A stretch of 64,000 nucleotides of DNA from Burkholderia pyrrocinia (GCF_018417535.1 NZ_CP070978.1:1178001-1242000), one strand, 5' to 3'; shown: positions 47,123 through 58,738, counted from the stretch's first letter. Notes: generated by a model not told the origin, from the letters alone. Numbers and translations are program-made.

Positions 47123-47754
47123 GATTACCGTCGCCACTCCCCGGCGAAGCGTGTTTATTCTGGCCGCCGGATGGATCGCGGGGCTCGACGGCTGACCGGG
47201 CGCCCGACAGGCATCGCGCGCGGACAGTGCCGCGCCACAGCATACTTCGATTGCCATCGGGACGGCATCCTCTCCGTGTTTTCCCGGTGGTGGTGTTCTG
47301 AAGATGCGCGACATGCCGCTGTCGCTCGCGGCGAAAACGCTCGTGCGGACGTTCAAGGGGGAGATCGATACGTGCACACGCCGCGCAGGCGGCGTGGTGC
47401 GCCCCGCTTCACGGCACCCGAAGCACGCCGTCCGTGAAGCATGCGAATGAGTTCTTCGACGACAGGTTGAGCGCATTCGAATGGCCTGTCTGTCGGCTGG
47501 CGTACAGGCGCACCAGGCCGCCGACGCCGTGTTCGCGGTAACGCCACGCCCGCAGGCAGCGCGATGCTCAAGTTGCCGAAGCCGGCGCGTACGACGCCCC
47601 GGACGGCGCGTAATCGGATGAAGACCAAGCGTCCGGCACCGAACAGACATGCGGCGCGAATAGCCGCATTGGTGGGAGACGAGCCGGTCCTGTCAGTCAG
47701 ACCAACACTGCCGCCACACGTCGACTCCCCGCCGAATCCTCCAGGAGATCCCTC
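47123..47754. other. Intergenic region with a possible gene remnant
   Basis: About 630 bases without an intact gene. On the minus strand, a frame ending at TGA 47409-47411 reads WRYREHGVGGLVRLYASRQT and on through NLSSKNSFACFTDGVLRVP, which looks protein-like. It is cut by a stop about 45 codons upstream and has no start. It may be a decayed gene end. Confidence 0.3.
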
Positions 47755-48183
47755 ATGAAAACATCCGCGTCCTTAATGCTCGCGTTCCTCCTAAGTGCCA
47801 CGTTAGTCGGAATCGCCCCGGTTGCAGCCGACGACAACCTTCCTCCGATGCAGCACACCGATCAGGTTACTTATATGTCGGGTGGCATCGGACTCGATCA
47901 GTCGGTCGCCATCAAGGGTGCCATGCGCGACTACGCACTCGTGCTCACCTTCGTCCGCCGGGCCCGAAGCGGGAACGAATACTTGTCCGACGTACTGGTG
48001 ACCATCACGGACATGAAAGGCAATACGGTCCTGGAAACTCCGTCGGACGGCCCGTTCATGCTGGCCAATCTGAAGAACGGACGTTATGCGATCAACGCGA
48101 GCTACAACGGCCAATCGGAACGATACATCGCGGACGTTTCGGCATCGCGGCACGCGCGCCATACGTTCATCTGGTTCATGTAG
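47755..48183 (+). CDS. Small secreted protein with carboxypeptidase-regulatory-like fold
   Basis: The 142-residue precursor has a signal peptide (MKTSASLMLAFLLSATLVGIA, cut after VAA near residue 25). AGGAGA precedes the start. The C-terminal half (VLVTITDMKGNTVLETPSDG, then PFMLANLKNGRYAINASYNG) resembles the CarboxypepD_reg-like beta-sandwich seen in many exported proteins. No catalytic residues are visible. Function unknown. Confidence 0.75.
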   Translation: MKTSASLMLAFLLSATLVGIAPVAADDNLPPMQHTDQVTYMSGGIGLDQSVAIKGAMRDYALVLTFVRRARSGNEYLSDVLVTITDMKGNTVLETPSDGPFMLANLKNGRYAINASYNGQSERYIADVSASRHARHTFIWFM

Positions 48184-48666
48184 ACATGAGCCCCCGCCCC
48201 TCTGCGCACAGGCGGCTTTCGGCGCAACGGCCTCTCGAGCCGGCAGGGCGCCGTCTGTCCGCCCGGTACGGCGTCCGGCTGCAGTACCGGTAAAGCGACA
48301 ATCCCCACTGCGATTGCGGCATCAGCGGCCAATGCGCGTTGTCGAAGCCTGCATCGTCGGCTTCACATCACGTCCACCCGGGAATGTTCCAGTCGATTCG
48401 TTATCCTGATCCGCGTCGATCCGACAGACCCATGTCCGATCCAGCGCACACTTTGTACGCTTTCGTACCGCGTCGGCAGTCCGTTGCCGGTACCGTGAAA
48501 GCATGCCGGAATCCGTCACGACGAAACACCAGACTGTGGCACCACGAACATGAACGGGATCGGTACGAATCGCTCGGCATCCACGGGCGAGCGACTGGAC
48601 GCCACCGCACGGCACGCGGTTCAGCCGGATCATCGACATGCCGCGCATCGATCTGACGAGAACATC
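48184..48666. other. Intergenic region upstream of the PRC-barrel gene
   Basis: About 480 bases. The PRC-barrel frame is open back to 48550 but without family-like sequence. No clear terminator or promoter found. Confidence 0.4.
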
Positions 48667-49500
48667 ATGCTACGAAGCATCAAGGAATTGCACGGAAGCG
48701 CGGTCCGCGCGAAGGACGGCGACATCGGACACGTCATACAAGCCTACTTCGACGACGACAACTGGTGCATCCGTTACCTCGTCGTCGAGACGGGCGACTG
48801 GCTGCACGAGAGGCTGGTGCTCATCTCGCCCTACTCCGTCAAGCACACCGACTCCCGATCCAGCACGCTGCATGTCGACCTGACGCGCCATCAAGTAGGA
48901 GACAGCCCGGATCTGGACACACACAAGCCGGTATCCCGTCAACACGAGATCGAATACCTGCGGTACTACCATTACCCGCCCTACTGGGGTGGCCCGAACC
49001 TGTGGGGCATGGACGCATACCCTGCGTTCCATTCAGCCGCCCGGTCGCAAGATCTCGAGGCTGGAAATCCGCTGCCCACCCGCGCAACGCCGGCCGACGC
49101 GGGGGCCGACGCGCCAGCAGACACACCGACGAATACGCATCTGCGCGGCACCGGCCGGGTCAAGGGTTATCGGCTCGAAACCACGGCCGGACGCATCGGT
49201 CGCGTGTCCGACTTCATCTACGACGATGAAGCCTGGGTGATCCGCTATCTCGCAATCAGTACGCGGAACTGGTGGTTGACCAACAAGGAAGTCCTGATCG
49301 CGACGCACTGGCTCGACCGGGTGGACTGGGCCACGAAAACGGTATCAACCGCGCTCAACCGCGACTCGATTCGCCAGAGCCCCGAATACGACGATTCGCA
49401 GCCCGTCTATCGAAGCGACGAGATTGTGCTGCATCAGTTCTACGGCAAGCACGGCTACTGGTTGAATACCGAATCGTCCACGGCCCGCGGTACGCTTTGA
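48667..49500 (+). CDS. PRC-barrel domain protein with two repeated halves
   Basis: The 277-residue protein has two PRC-barrel modules. The first is at about 5-100 (GDIGHVIQAYFDDDNWCIRYLVVETGDW) and the second at about 172-262 (GRIGRVSDFIYDDEAWVIRYLAISTRNW), joined by a Tyr/Pro-rich linker and an Ala/Asp/Thr stretch. The halves are clearly duplicates. PRC-barrels bind RNA, proteins or pigments; such two-barrel proteins are common in Burkholderia stress loci, but the role is unknown. There is no signal peptide. Confidence 0.8.
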   Translation: MLRSIKELHGSAVRAKDGDIGHVIQAYFDDDNWCIRYLVVETGDWLHERLVLISPYSVKHTDSRSSTLHVDLTRHQVGDSPDLDTHKPVSRQHEIEYLRYYHYPPYWGGPNLWGMDAYPAFHSAARSQDLEAGNPLPTRATPADAGADAPADTPTNTHLRGTGRVKGYRLETTAGRIGRVSDFIYDDEAWVIRYLAISTRNWWLTNKEVLIATHWLDRVDWATKTVSTALNRDSIRQSPEYDDSQPVYRSDEIVLHQFYGKHGYWLNTESSTARGTL

Positions 49501-49586
49501 TGCCGCGGCCTCTGACTGCGTGAAACCCTGCGACGCTCACGCTTGTCCGTCCTGGACGCTTTATCAGTTCGTACCGGAGAAGATCC

Positions 49587-49841
49587 ATGTCTGCTTTCAT
49601 GCCCGTGATCTCGGCCACGCAATTCATCGAACTGGTCAATCAGCGTCTGCCCTCGCATCACGTATTCAAGGCCGGGATGCACGTGTTTCTCGTGAGGCCG
49701 GCATCCGCCGACGCCGATGCGACCGAGTTCGACTATTCACCGAGGACGCGCCGGGCGAGCGGCGTAGTCATCTATGTCGTCGATCATGTGAAATCCCAAT
49801 TCCTGGTCGAGCCGAACCTGAGGCTGGCCGGGCCCGGATAG
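49587..49841 (+). CDS. Small hypothetical protein (84 aa)
   Basis: The protein begins MSAFMPVISATQFIELVNQR and has alternating strands and a basic middle (SPRTRRASGVVIYVVDHVKS). GGAG lies 7 bases before ATG 49587, which supports it. It follows the PRC-barrel gene on the same strand by 86 bases and may be co-transcribed. No family recognised. Confidence 0.6.
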   Translation: MSAFMPVISATQFIELVNQRLPSHHVFKAGMHVFLVRPASADADATEFDYSPRTRRASGVVIYVVDHVKSQFLVEPNLRLAGPG

Positions 49842-50011
49842 CGCCGTTCGATGCGCCCACCGGTCGAAGCCGACCCAGATTCCGTCTCGTCCGTCGACCC
49901 GCCGCCTCCGAGCGCTTCCATCAACTCCACCGCGTCGACCATCCTCTCCGCCTGCACGCTCAATACCGACAGCGGAACCGCCGGCTGAGCGATTTCATCA
50001 ATTCGTTGCAT
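49784..50011 (-). CDS. Doubtful small ORF (75 aa), convergent overlap
   Basis: The frame MQRIDEIAQPAVPLSVLSVQ, then AERMVDAVELMEALGGGGST, reads as plausible helical protein. It is open upstream of the ATG for about 19 more sensible codons without a start. It overlaps the end of the 84-residue gene by 58 bases, and there is no ribosome-binding site. It could be a decayed gene fragment rather than an expressed gene. Confidence 0.3.
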   Translation of the reverse strand: MQRIDEIAQPAVPLSVLSVQAERMVDAVELMEALGGGGSTDETESGSASTGGRIERRYPGPASLRFGSTRNWDFT

Positions 50012-50248
50012 CGACGGGTTGAATCCGCAGTCATCGTCCTGACATTCGGCCTCCGGGTACTCGTCGGTTCAGGCAGGCCCAGCCTCACGCGCGTCGCTCT
50101 ACCGCAAACAGCTCGCTGCGCGATTCGCGACGTGGAGCGAATTCGCCGAACTCACCCTCAATCCGTCTGCTGCCTGAGCGAAGGTTTGTCCCACGCTCTT
50201 ACGCGACGGTCATAACTCAACGTGACAAGACCCAGCAGCTTGTCGTCG
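49842..50248. other. Low-support region between small ORFs and the HD-like gene
   Basis: Apart from the doubtful frame at 49784-50011, no gene is supported. Upstream on the minus strand several short frames look protein-like but are cut by stops, which suggests decayed sequence. Confidence 0.35.
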
Positions 50249-50863
50249 TTATCCCGGAATCGGCAAGCTCAGCCGCCAGCTCAAATTTCTGCGCGCTCGC
50301 GTCTCGCAGCGCGTGTAGAAGAAATCTGTGAGATAGATGCGCGGGCGGGCGAGTAACCCGCGCAGAATGGTCCGTTCATGAAGGTCGTAAGCCCGGTCGT
50401 CAAGATCAGGGCGCTCCGCCCTGAGGAGGCGGCCGTCTTCGCGAAATCTGCTGCGAGAAGCGCCAAGCGCTGCCAGGTCGATGTCGCACACGAAGCGGGT
50501 ATCCAGTTCTGCGGCAATGCCCAAGTGGGTCGTCGCGAGAATCATCTCGCAGATACGTTCGCTCGCGCGGATTCGCCCCCCAGCCTGGCGGCAGAACCAG
50601 TCCGCGCTACGCTGCTCGTTATCTTGCGCGCCAGGAACGAAAATCACGTCATGGAACCAAAGCGTGAGCTCGACGGCGTCCGGTTCGGGAATCGAGTCGC
50701 GCGCCAGGTCCAGATGACGCAAACATCGCCGGACATGCACGAGCGTATGGTAACGGCGCGCCGGCTCCATATAGCATTGCGCCAGCATGCGATAGACATC
50801 CCTGGCATGTGTCCCGCCGCTGCACGACCACAACGCGACGAATCGCGCCTGCGTCCGGTTCAC
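50249..50863 (-). CDS. Predicted HD-superfamily metal-dependent phosphohydrolase-like protein
   Basis: The 204-residue protein has RRYHTLVHVRRCLRHLD (His ligands) and LTLWFHDVIFVPGAQDNEQRSA (His-Asp pair), then ILATTHLG and CDIDLAALG. These match the family often annotated as predicted metal-dependent HD phosphohydrolases. The substrate is unknown. The start is GTG 50863, preceded by AAGGAG. It lies 63 bases after the patatin gene on the same strand. Confidence 0.82.
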   Translation of the reverse strand: MNRTQARFVALWSCSGGTHARDVYRMLAQCYMEPARRYHTLVHVRRCLRHLDLARDSIPEPDAVELTLWFHDVIFVPGAQDNEQRSADWFCRQAGGRIRASERICEMILATTHLGIAAELDTRFVCDIDLAALGASRSRFREDGRLLRAERPDLDDRAYDLHERTILRGLLARPRIYLTDFFYTRCETRARRNLSWRLSLPIPG

Positions 50864-50926
50864 GTTCGCTCCTTGGCCCGGGACGGCTACGCATGAGCGC
50901 CCCATGCCGACATTACCGCGATGCGC

Positions 50927-51976
50927 TCAGAGAAATTCTCTGCGGATGTCGATACTCGACCGCTGTCCGATGTTTCCGTAGTGATGCGCGAGCCACGCAT
51001 CCGCTTCGCGTCTCCCGTGGTCACGCAGCTCGCTCAGAAATCCCCAATCCGCGTTGTACTTGCTCGATACACTCAACGCGCACAGAGCGTCGTCGGCGCG
51101 AATGGAATGAATCAGCATTTCCTTCATCTCGCCGCGTTGTATCGTGCCTTGCTGGATCAGGTCAGTGACGAACGCGATGGCTCGCATCTCGCGCATCAGC
51201 GACGAGTTAAAACTGATCTCGCTGATACGGTTGAGAATTTCGGCAGCCGTGATGGGTACACCGCGGCGCACGAGCGGATTGATGTGCACGATCACGACGT
51301 CGCGCGTCGCGCAATTGTAGATAAGGGGATAGATGGCCGGATTACCCATATAGCCGCCATCCCAGTAGTACTCGCCATCGATTGTGACCGCCTGGAACAG
51401 TGTCGGCACGCATGCCGATGCGAGCACCGCGTCTGCACTGACATCCTCTCCCGTGAAGAGGCGTATTTTCCCCGTCTCGACGTTGGTTGCGCATAGATAC
51501 AACCGGATCGGACAGTGCTTGCGCAGCGCGTCGAAGTCAACCTGGTTCTCGAGCACTTCGCGCAGCGGGTTCAGGTTGTTCGGATTGAACTGATAGGGCG
51601 AAAACACGCGCAACATCATGTCGGCGAATGCATAAAGCGGCGAATGATCGAGCCCGAAGCTGTGCGTGCCCTTCAGCCACGGCACCCAGCGCAGCGGGTT
51701 GTAGCGCTCCGCCGATTGTGCGACCGCCTGCCAGAAGTCGTGCAGCGCCTGACGCGCACCGTCTTCGCCTCCCTTTTGCAGACCGTATGCGAGTACAGCG
51801 GCGTTCATCGCGCCTGCGCTGGTTGCACTGACACCCTCTATTGCGAGCCTACCGTCTTCGATCAGCCGGTCAAGCACGCCCCAGGTGAAGGCGCCGTGCA
51901 TCCCGCCACCCTGCAAAGCCAGCGCGATCCGTTTGCGCGGTACATCGTTGCGGCGTCTCGTGTGCGTGATTGTCAT
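50927..51976 (-). CDS. Patatin-like phospholipase
   Basis: The 349-residue protein has an anion-hole loop LQGGGMHGAF (about 21-30). Its nucleophile elbow is ATSAG with Ser53, where GxSxG has Ala first. The catalytic dyad Asp206 lies in YWDGGYMGNP. Patatins hydrolyse acyl esters of phospholipids with a Ser-Asp dyad. There is no signal peptide, so the enzyme is cytosolic unless exported by another route. It lies between the HD-like gene and the large cyclase/ATPase gene on the same strand. Confidence 0.9.
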   Translation of the reverse strand: MTITHTRRRNDVPRKRIALALQGGGMHGAFTWGVLDRLIEDGRLAIEGVSATSAGAMNAAVLAYGLQKGGEDGARQALHDFWQAVAQSAERYNPLRWVPWLKGTHSFGLDHSPLYAFADMMLRVFSPYQFNPNNLNPLREVLENQVDFDALRKHCPIRLYLCATNVETGKIRLFTGEDVSADAVLASACVPTLFQAVTIDGEYYWDGGYMGNPAIYPLIYNCATRDVVIVHINPLVRRGVPITAAEILNRISEISFNSSLMREMRAIAFVTDLIQQGTIQRGEMKEMLIHSIRADDALCALSVSSKYNADWGFLSELRDHGRREADAWLAHHYGNIGQRSSIDIRREFL

Positions 51977-52068
51977 GCCCGTTTCCCCAGCTCTCCGTCA
52001 TGCCGAGCAGCGGCAGGTAGTGGACGGTACGTCGTCACACGATACGTCGTCGTGCGCCGCAGGTCCAT

Positions 52069-55000
52069 TCATCCTGCGCGCGCGTCCAATGCATCCAGCA
52101 GCGCTTTCGCCTCTCGCAGGTCGCTCGTGTCAAAGCCTTCCGTGAAGCAGGCGTACACCTCGGACAGCGCTTGCCTTGCCTCCACAGTCTTCCCCTGCCG
52201 TTGCAATAGCCGCGCAAGGTCTGACGCTGCTCGCAATTCCAGCGCTCTGGCACCCTGCCGGCGCGCTCGCGCGATCGCTCTGTGAAAACAGTCAACCGCT
52301 TCGTCATCGCCTGCAGCGGCAGTCCCCTCCTTGCTCGCCCCTCCGGCCAGATAGATTCCCGTGAGCCGGTACAGCTCGGCCTCGTAGCAATGCTCACCGG
52401 AGTGCTCGACGATCGTCGTAGCCTCTTCAAGCATGTCCAGTGCTGCCCTCTTGTCACCCGCGCGCCAGTAACTGTCGGCGAGCAACGCGAGAGCATATGG
52501 CCGCTGGTCTTCGCCGCCAGTTGCCCGCTGCGCGTCGAGTCCCAGCCGCATCTGCTCGATGCCGTCCTGGATGTGTCCTTGCGCGCTCATCGCCCAGCCT
52601 CGCAGAAGCGTCCCCCACGCGAGCCAGTACGGCAATCCGTGCTCGGTCGATACTGCAATGACCGCTTCTGCGCGCTCGGCGGCAAGCATCGGCTCCCTCC
52701 GCAGCTGATGCAAGTGCGCCGCGTAGGTAAGACTGAACGCCAGAGATGGCCCATAAGAAAGGTGCCGTGCGAGCGCAAGCGCTTCAACGCTGCGGTCGAG
52801 CGCTTGGTCGGGATACCCCTGAATCCACAAGGTCAACACAAGGAAACTGAGCGCCCGGATGCCAGGATCCACCCCGTGCGTGAAGACGTGTGCCTGATGC
52901 TGCTCCGGATTGTAGATCGCAAGGGCCTGTTCCAGGTGTGTGCGAGCAGCATCGAAATCGCCCTGCAGAAAAAAGCACGAGCCCAGTGCGCTATGTGCCT
53001 CAATGAGGAAGCCTGGTTCATTCGCATCCCGCGCGGTACCGAGCATCCGGTTGCCCAGATCAGTCGCGAGAGCATACTCGCCGCGCACCACGTGGTACAT
53101 CCGCAATCCCAACTGTGTCGCAAAGCGTTGCGATGCCTCACCAGTCCGCTCGCACAACTCGAGCGCGCGCGTATAGGTCGCACCCACCTCTGTCGCGCCG
53201 TATCCACGCACATCCATCAAGACTGGCCCAAGGGAAAGCAGCAGTGCCAGTTCCCAATGCGCACGCATAGGCGTGTCCGGCAAGCCCTTCAGTAACGCAA
53301 GCGCAGCTCCGAGGTGATTCATTGCATCGTGATGGGCAGCATGGCGTAGCGCCTGCTGCGCCGCACGATGCAGGTATTCGACAGCCTTGGGAATGTTTCC
53401 GCTCTGACCGTAGTGGTGCGCAAGTTCGCTGCAGTAATCGGCTATGCGCGTCGGGAACAGCACCTCGATCGCCTGCGCGGTGCGCTCGTGCAGCGTGGTG
53501 CGCCGCTCCATGAGCAACGAGCGCCCGGCCACTTCCTGAGTCAGCGCGTGTTTGAATGAATAATTGACTTCGGGAAACGCGGGCCGCTCGTAGATGAACT
53601 CCGCAGCTTCCAGATGTGCGAGCAGACGACGCAGTTCGTCGTCCCGCGCCGACGCCTCACCGCAAATCCGCTGGATCAGGCTGAACGGAAACTCGTGGCC
53701 TATCACCGCGAGTGCCTGCAGCATTTCCTTTTCCTCGACGGGAAGCCGGTCGATTCGAGCGGCCAGCACGCCCTGCACGGTGGTCGGAATGTGCAGCGTC
53801 GCCGGAGTCTCCACGATGCGATAACGCCCGGCATCGCCGAGCAGCGACTTCTCTTCGACAAGCGTCTGGACCACTTCCTCGATGAAAAACGGGTTGCCCT
53901 CCGTCTTCTCCAGGATGAGCTGCTTGAGGGGCGCGAGCGTGCGATCCTCGCCGAGCAGCGCCGTGAGCAGTCCCTGAGCATCGGACGGGCCAAGCGGTTC
54001 GAGCCGGATTTTGCTGCAATGAACCGCGCCGGCCCACGCAGGCTGATACTCGAGCCGGTAATTCACCAAAAGCAGGATGCGTGCGTCCGGCACGTGGTCG
54101 ATCAGGTATGTGAGGAACGCTTCAGTTTCACGGTCCAGCCATTGCAGATCCTCGAACAGCAAATGGACCGGCTGATTTTGACTCTCTCGCACGAGAAGCT
54201 GCCTGATCGCGTCGAAGGTGCGGTCGCGCCGGATCTGCGGATCCATCTCGACGAGTACCGACTCGCCCTCACCGATTCCAAGCAGATAGAGGACGTATGG
54301 CACGAGGTCCTCGAAACTGCGCTCGAGCGTGAGCGCCTTGCCGATGACCTTTTCCCGGCAGCGCCGTTCGTCGTCCTGCGGCGTGATCTGGAAATAGTTC
54401 TTCAGGAGCTCGATGAGCGGCAAATTGGAAAACGCCTTGCCGTGCGATACCGAAAACGTCTCCAGCACCAGCGCGCCACGTCGTGAACGCTCTTTGAACT
54501 CGTGGAAGAGGCGAGACTTTCCGACGCCGGCCTCGCCCACAACGCCGACAACGCGTCCATGCCCGGCCCTCATGGTCTCCAGTGCCCGGTTCAGGTGTTC
54601 CATTTCCGTTTCGCGGCCGACGAACCGCGCGAGACCACGGTGCGCCGCCAGTTGCAGGCGCGTGCGTAACGCACCCAGGCCAAGCACCTCGTATACGCGC
54701 AGCGGCGCGGGAATTCCCTTGAGTTGCGTTGCCCCCAGCGCCTTGAACTCGAAATAGCCTTCGGCCAGCTTGTGGGTGGACTCGCTGACGAGAATTGACG
54801 TGGGCGTGGCGATTCCCTCAATCCGCGATGCGATGTGGATCGTATGCCCGAGCGGATCGTATTCGGTGTGCAAGTCGTCGGTGCGGATGGAACGGACGAC
54901 GACCTCGCCGGTATGAACACCGACGCGAATTTGCAGAGGAATGCCCTCCTGCAGACGAATGCGGTCGCCATGTTGCCGCATCGCTTGCTGCATTCGCAAT

Positions 55001-55527
55001 GCAGCGAAAAGCGCTCGCTGTGCATGGTCTTCGTGGGCGATCGGTGCGCCGAACAGCGCGAGGATGCCATCGCCGAGCGATTTCGCTACGTACCCTTCAT
55101 AGTAGTGGACAGCTTCCATCATCAGCTCGACCACGGGCACGATCAAGCGATGCGCCACTTCGGGATCGAGATCGTGGATCAAAGCGGTCGACCCGGCCAT
55201 GTCAGCAAACAGCGCGGTAACGGTCTTGCGCTCGCCAGCAGGTTCGCCGCGCGCTTCCATGGCCGTGTGTTCGGCGCGGATCCGCTCGGCGAGATGATCC
55301 GGCGTGTAATGAATCGGGGTTGGCGACGAATCCTGACCCGATGATGGCCGAGAAAGTGGCGGCGCAGCCGCAGGTGTCGTCAGCGACGTCCCGCAATTGC
55401 TGCAGAAGCGTGCTGCTGGCTCTACCTCATGTCCACAATGCGGGCAATTTTGTGGCAGCACGGCCTGACATTCCTGGCAGAACCTCGTACCGGCAGGATT
55501 CTCGGACCCGCATATCGTGCAGCGCAT
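52069..55527 (-). CDS. Zinc-ribbon class III cyclase / ATPase / TPR signalling protein
   Basis: This 1152-residue cytosolic protein has four parts. Two zinc ribbons use Cys3/6/17/20 and Cys28/31/42/45. A class III adenylate/guanylate cyclase domain (about 100-285) has metal-binding Asp109 (FADMAGST) and Asp153 (SLGDGILALFG). The usual catalytic Asn-Arg element reads HIASR, with His231 in place of Asn. An AAA/STAND ATPase (GEAGVGKS at 331-338; LLFEDLQWLD) and C-terminal TPR-like repeats (to the end) follow. Such proteins sense inputs through the repeats, and cyclase activity here is doubtful. ATG 55527 follows AAGAGGG. Confidence 0.88.
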   Translation of the reverse strand: MRCTICGSENPAGTRFCQECQAVLPQNCPHCGHEVEPAARFCSNCGTSLTTPAAAPPLSRPSSGQDSSPTPIHYTPDHLAERIRAEHTAMEARGEPAGERKTVTALFADMAGSTALIHDLDPEVAHRLIVPVVELMMEAVHYYEGYVAKSLGDGILALFGAPIAHEDHAQRALFAALRMQQAMRQHGDRIRLQEGIPLQIRVGVHTGEVVVRSIRTDDLHTEYDPLGHTIHIASRIEGIATPTSILVSESTHKLAEGYFEFKALGATQLKGIPAPLRVYEVLGLGALRTRLQLAAHRGLARFVGRETEMEHLNRALETMRAGHGRVVGVVGEAGVGKSRLFHEFKERSRRGALVLETFSVSHGKAFSNLPLIELLKNYFQITPQDDERRCREKVIGKALTLERSFEDLVPYVLYLLGIGEGESVLVEMDPQIRRDRTFDAIRQLLVRESQNQPVHLLFEDLQWLDRETEAFLTYLIDHVPDARILLLVNYRLEYQPAWAGAVHCSKIRLEPLGPSDAQGLLTALLGEDRTLAPLKQLILEKTEGNPFFIEEVVQTLVEEKSLLGDAGRYRIVETPATLHIPTTVQGVLAARIDRLPVEEKEMLQALAVIGHEFPFSLIQRICGEASARDDELRRLLAHLEAAEFIYERPAFPEVNYSFKHALTQEVAGRSLLMERRTTLHERTAQAIEVLFPTRIADYCSELAHHYGQSGNIPKAVEYLHRAAQQALRHAAHHDAMNHLGAALALLKGLPDTPMRAHWELALLLSLGPVLMDVRGYGATEVGATYTRALELCERTGEASQRFATQLGLRMYHVVRGEYALATDLGNRMLGTARDANEPGFLIEAHSALGSCFFLQGDFDAARTHLEQALAIYNPEQHQAHVFTHGVDPGIRALSFLVLTLWIQGYPDQALDRSVEALALARHLSYGPSLAFSLTYAAHLHQLRREPMLAAERAEAVIAVSTEHGLPYWLAWGTLLRGWAMSAQGHIQDGIEQMRLGLDAQRATGGEDQRPYALALLADSYWRAGDKRAALDMLEEATTIVEHSGEHCYEAELYRLTGIYLAGGASKEGTAAAGDDEAVDCFHRAIARARRQGARALELRAASDLARLLQRQGKTVEARQALSEVYACFTEGFDTSDLREAKALLDALDARAG

Positions 55528-56044
55528 AAACCCTCTTCCGACCAAGGGTCAACATCAATACATTATGCGCCACCATCTGCGGGTATTCAGGCCGGCAAGC
55601 GTGATCATGCATGCCTACAAGCGACGAAACCAATGGCTCAACGGCAGTAGACGCGGTGCTCGAGAAACATCAGCGCCAGTTCGAAACCCAAGGGGATGGT
55701 CAGCGCTATAGCGGCGTGTTGGCCCCCTCGAACGGATCTGAAGATTCAAATGGGCCTCCGACGGGCGGCCGGCGACATCCAGGTATGCGATGTCCAGGCC
55801 AACTTCCATCCGCCCGCTACTGAGCGGGGCGCCCTCTGCAACGGAAGGAACAATGCAACCCGCGCTCTCAACGCTGCTGCACCGCTTCTACGATATCTGA
55901 TCGTTGAGGCGACGACGATAGGACCGCTTGCCTCCGGTCGGTAGCGGTGTCGGTTAAAGGCATCGTACAGGTCCGGGGGCAACAGGCAACAGGGAAAGTA
56001 CACTTGCCCTGGCTGCCCATGGAATCCCTTGGACGCCCCAGGAA
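55528..56044. other. Intergenic region between the cyclase gene and tRNA terminator
   Basis: About 520 bases without a convincing gene. A plus-strand frame at 55611-55823 (MPTSDETNGSTAVDAVLEKH) is protein-like but has no ribosome-binding site. This is the 3' flank of the tRNA, where integrated elements usually insert, yet no integrase or repeated tRNA end was seen. Confidence 0.4.
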
Positions 56045-56083
56045 ATAAAAAACCCGCGAAGCCTTGAGGCTATCGCGGGTTTG
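56045..56083 (-). terminator. Intrinsic terminator after the tRNA
   Basis: Read on the minus strand, AAACCCGCGA / TCGCGGGTTT with an inner AGCCT/AGGCT stem forms a hairpin. It is followed by TTTTTTATTT, 33 bases past the tRNA 3' end. Confidence 0.85.
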
Positions 56084-56115
56084 CGGCAATCCATGGAACA
56101 CCATGGAAGCGAATC

Positions 56116-56191
56116 TGGTGGGCCCGGCGGGGTTCGAACCCGCGACCAATCGATTATGAGTCGACTGCTCTAACCGCTGAGCTACAAGCCC
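56116..56191 (-). tRNA. tRNA with CAU anticodon, probably tRNA-Ile2 (or tRNA-Met)
   Basis: The 76-nucleotide cloverleaf starts GGGCTTGTAGCTCAG. It has a short D-loop (CTCAGCGGTTAGAGCAG), anticodon loop CTCATAA, T-arm GGGTTCGAACCCC and an encoded CCA end. CAU serves tRNA-Met or, after lysidine modification of C34, tRNA-Ile2 that reads AUA. The short D-loop and TTGGTCG variable region resemble E. coli ileX more than elongator Met. The C4-G69 pair fits a TilS substrate. It lies downstream of rpoD in the same direction. Confidence 0.85.
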
Positions 56192-56265
56192 TGATGAGAT
56201 ACGAAGCGTGCTACACGCAGCCCCGGCAAAGAAGCCGGGCCGGCATTGTAACAACAAAGGAGACA

Positions 56266-56300
56266 AACGCCACCGGCATCACGCAGATGCCGGCGGCGTT
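56266..56300 (-). terminator. Terminator hairpin after rpoD
   Basis: AACGCCACCGGCATC and GATGCCGGCGGCGTT pair over 15 positions with one mismatch around an ACGCA loop, 21 bases past the rpoD stop. The downstream minus-strand sequence is T/C-rich (GTTTGTCTCC), so it is a moderate terminator. Confidence 0.65.
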
Positions 56301-56320
56301 CGCAGCAGAGACGCTGGAAA

Positions 56321-58738
<2,418 letters not shown>

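Noticed and set aside
55528..56115. Integrase or attachment-site repeat beside the tRNA
   Set aside because: No integrase-like frame and no second copy of the tRNA 3' end seen in the window.
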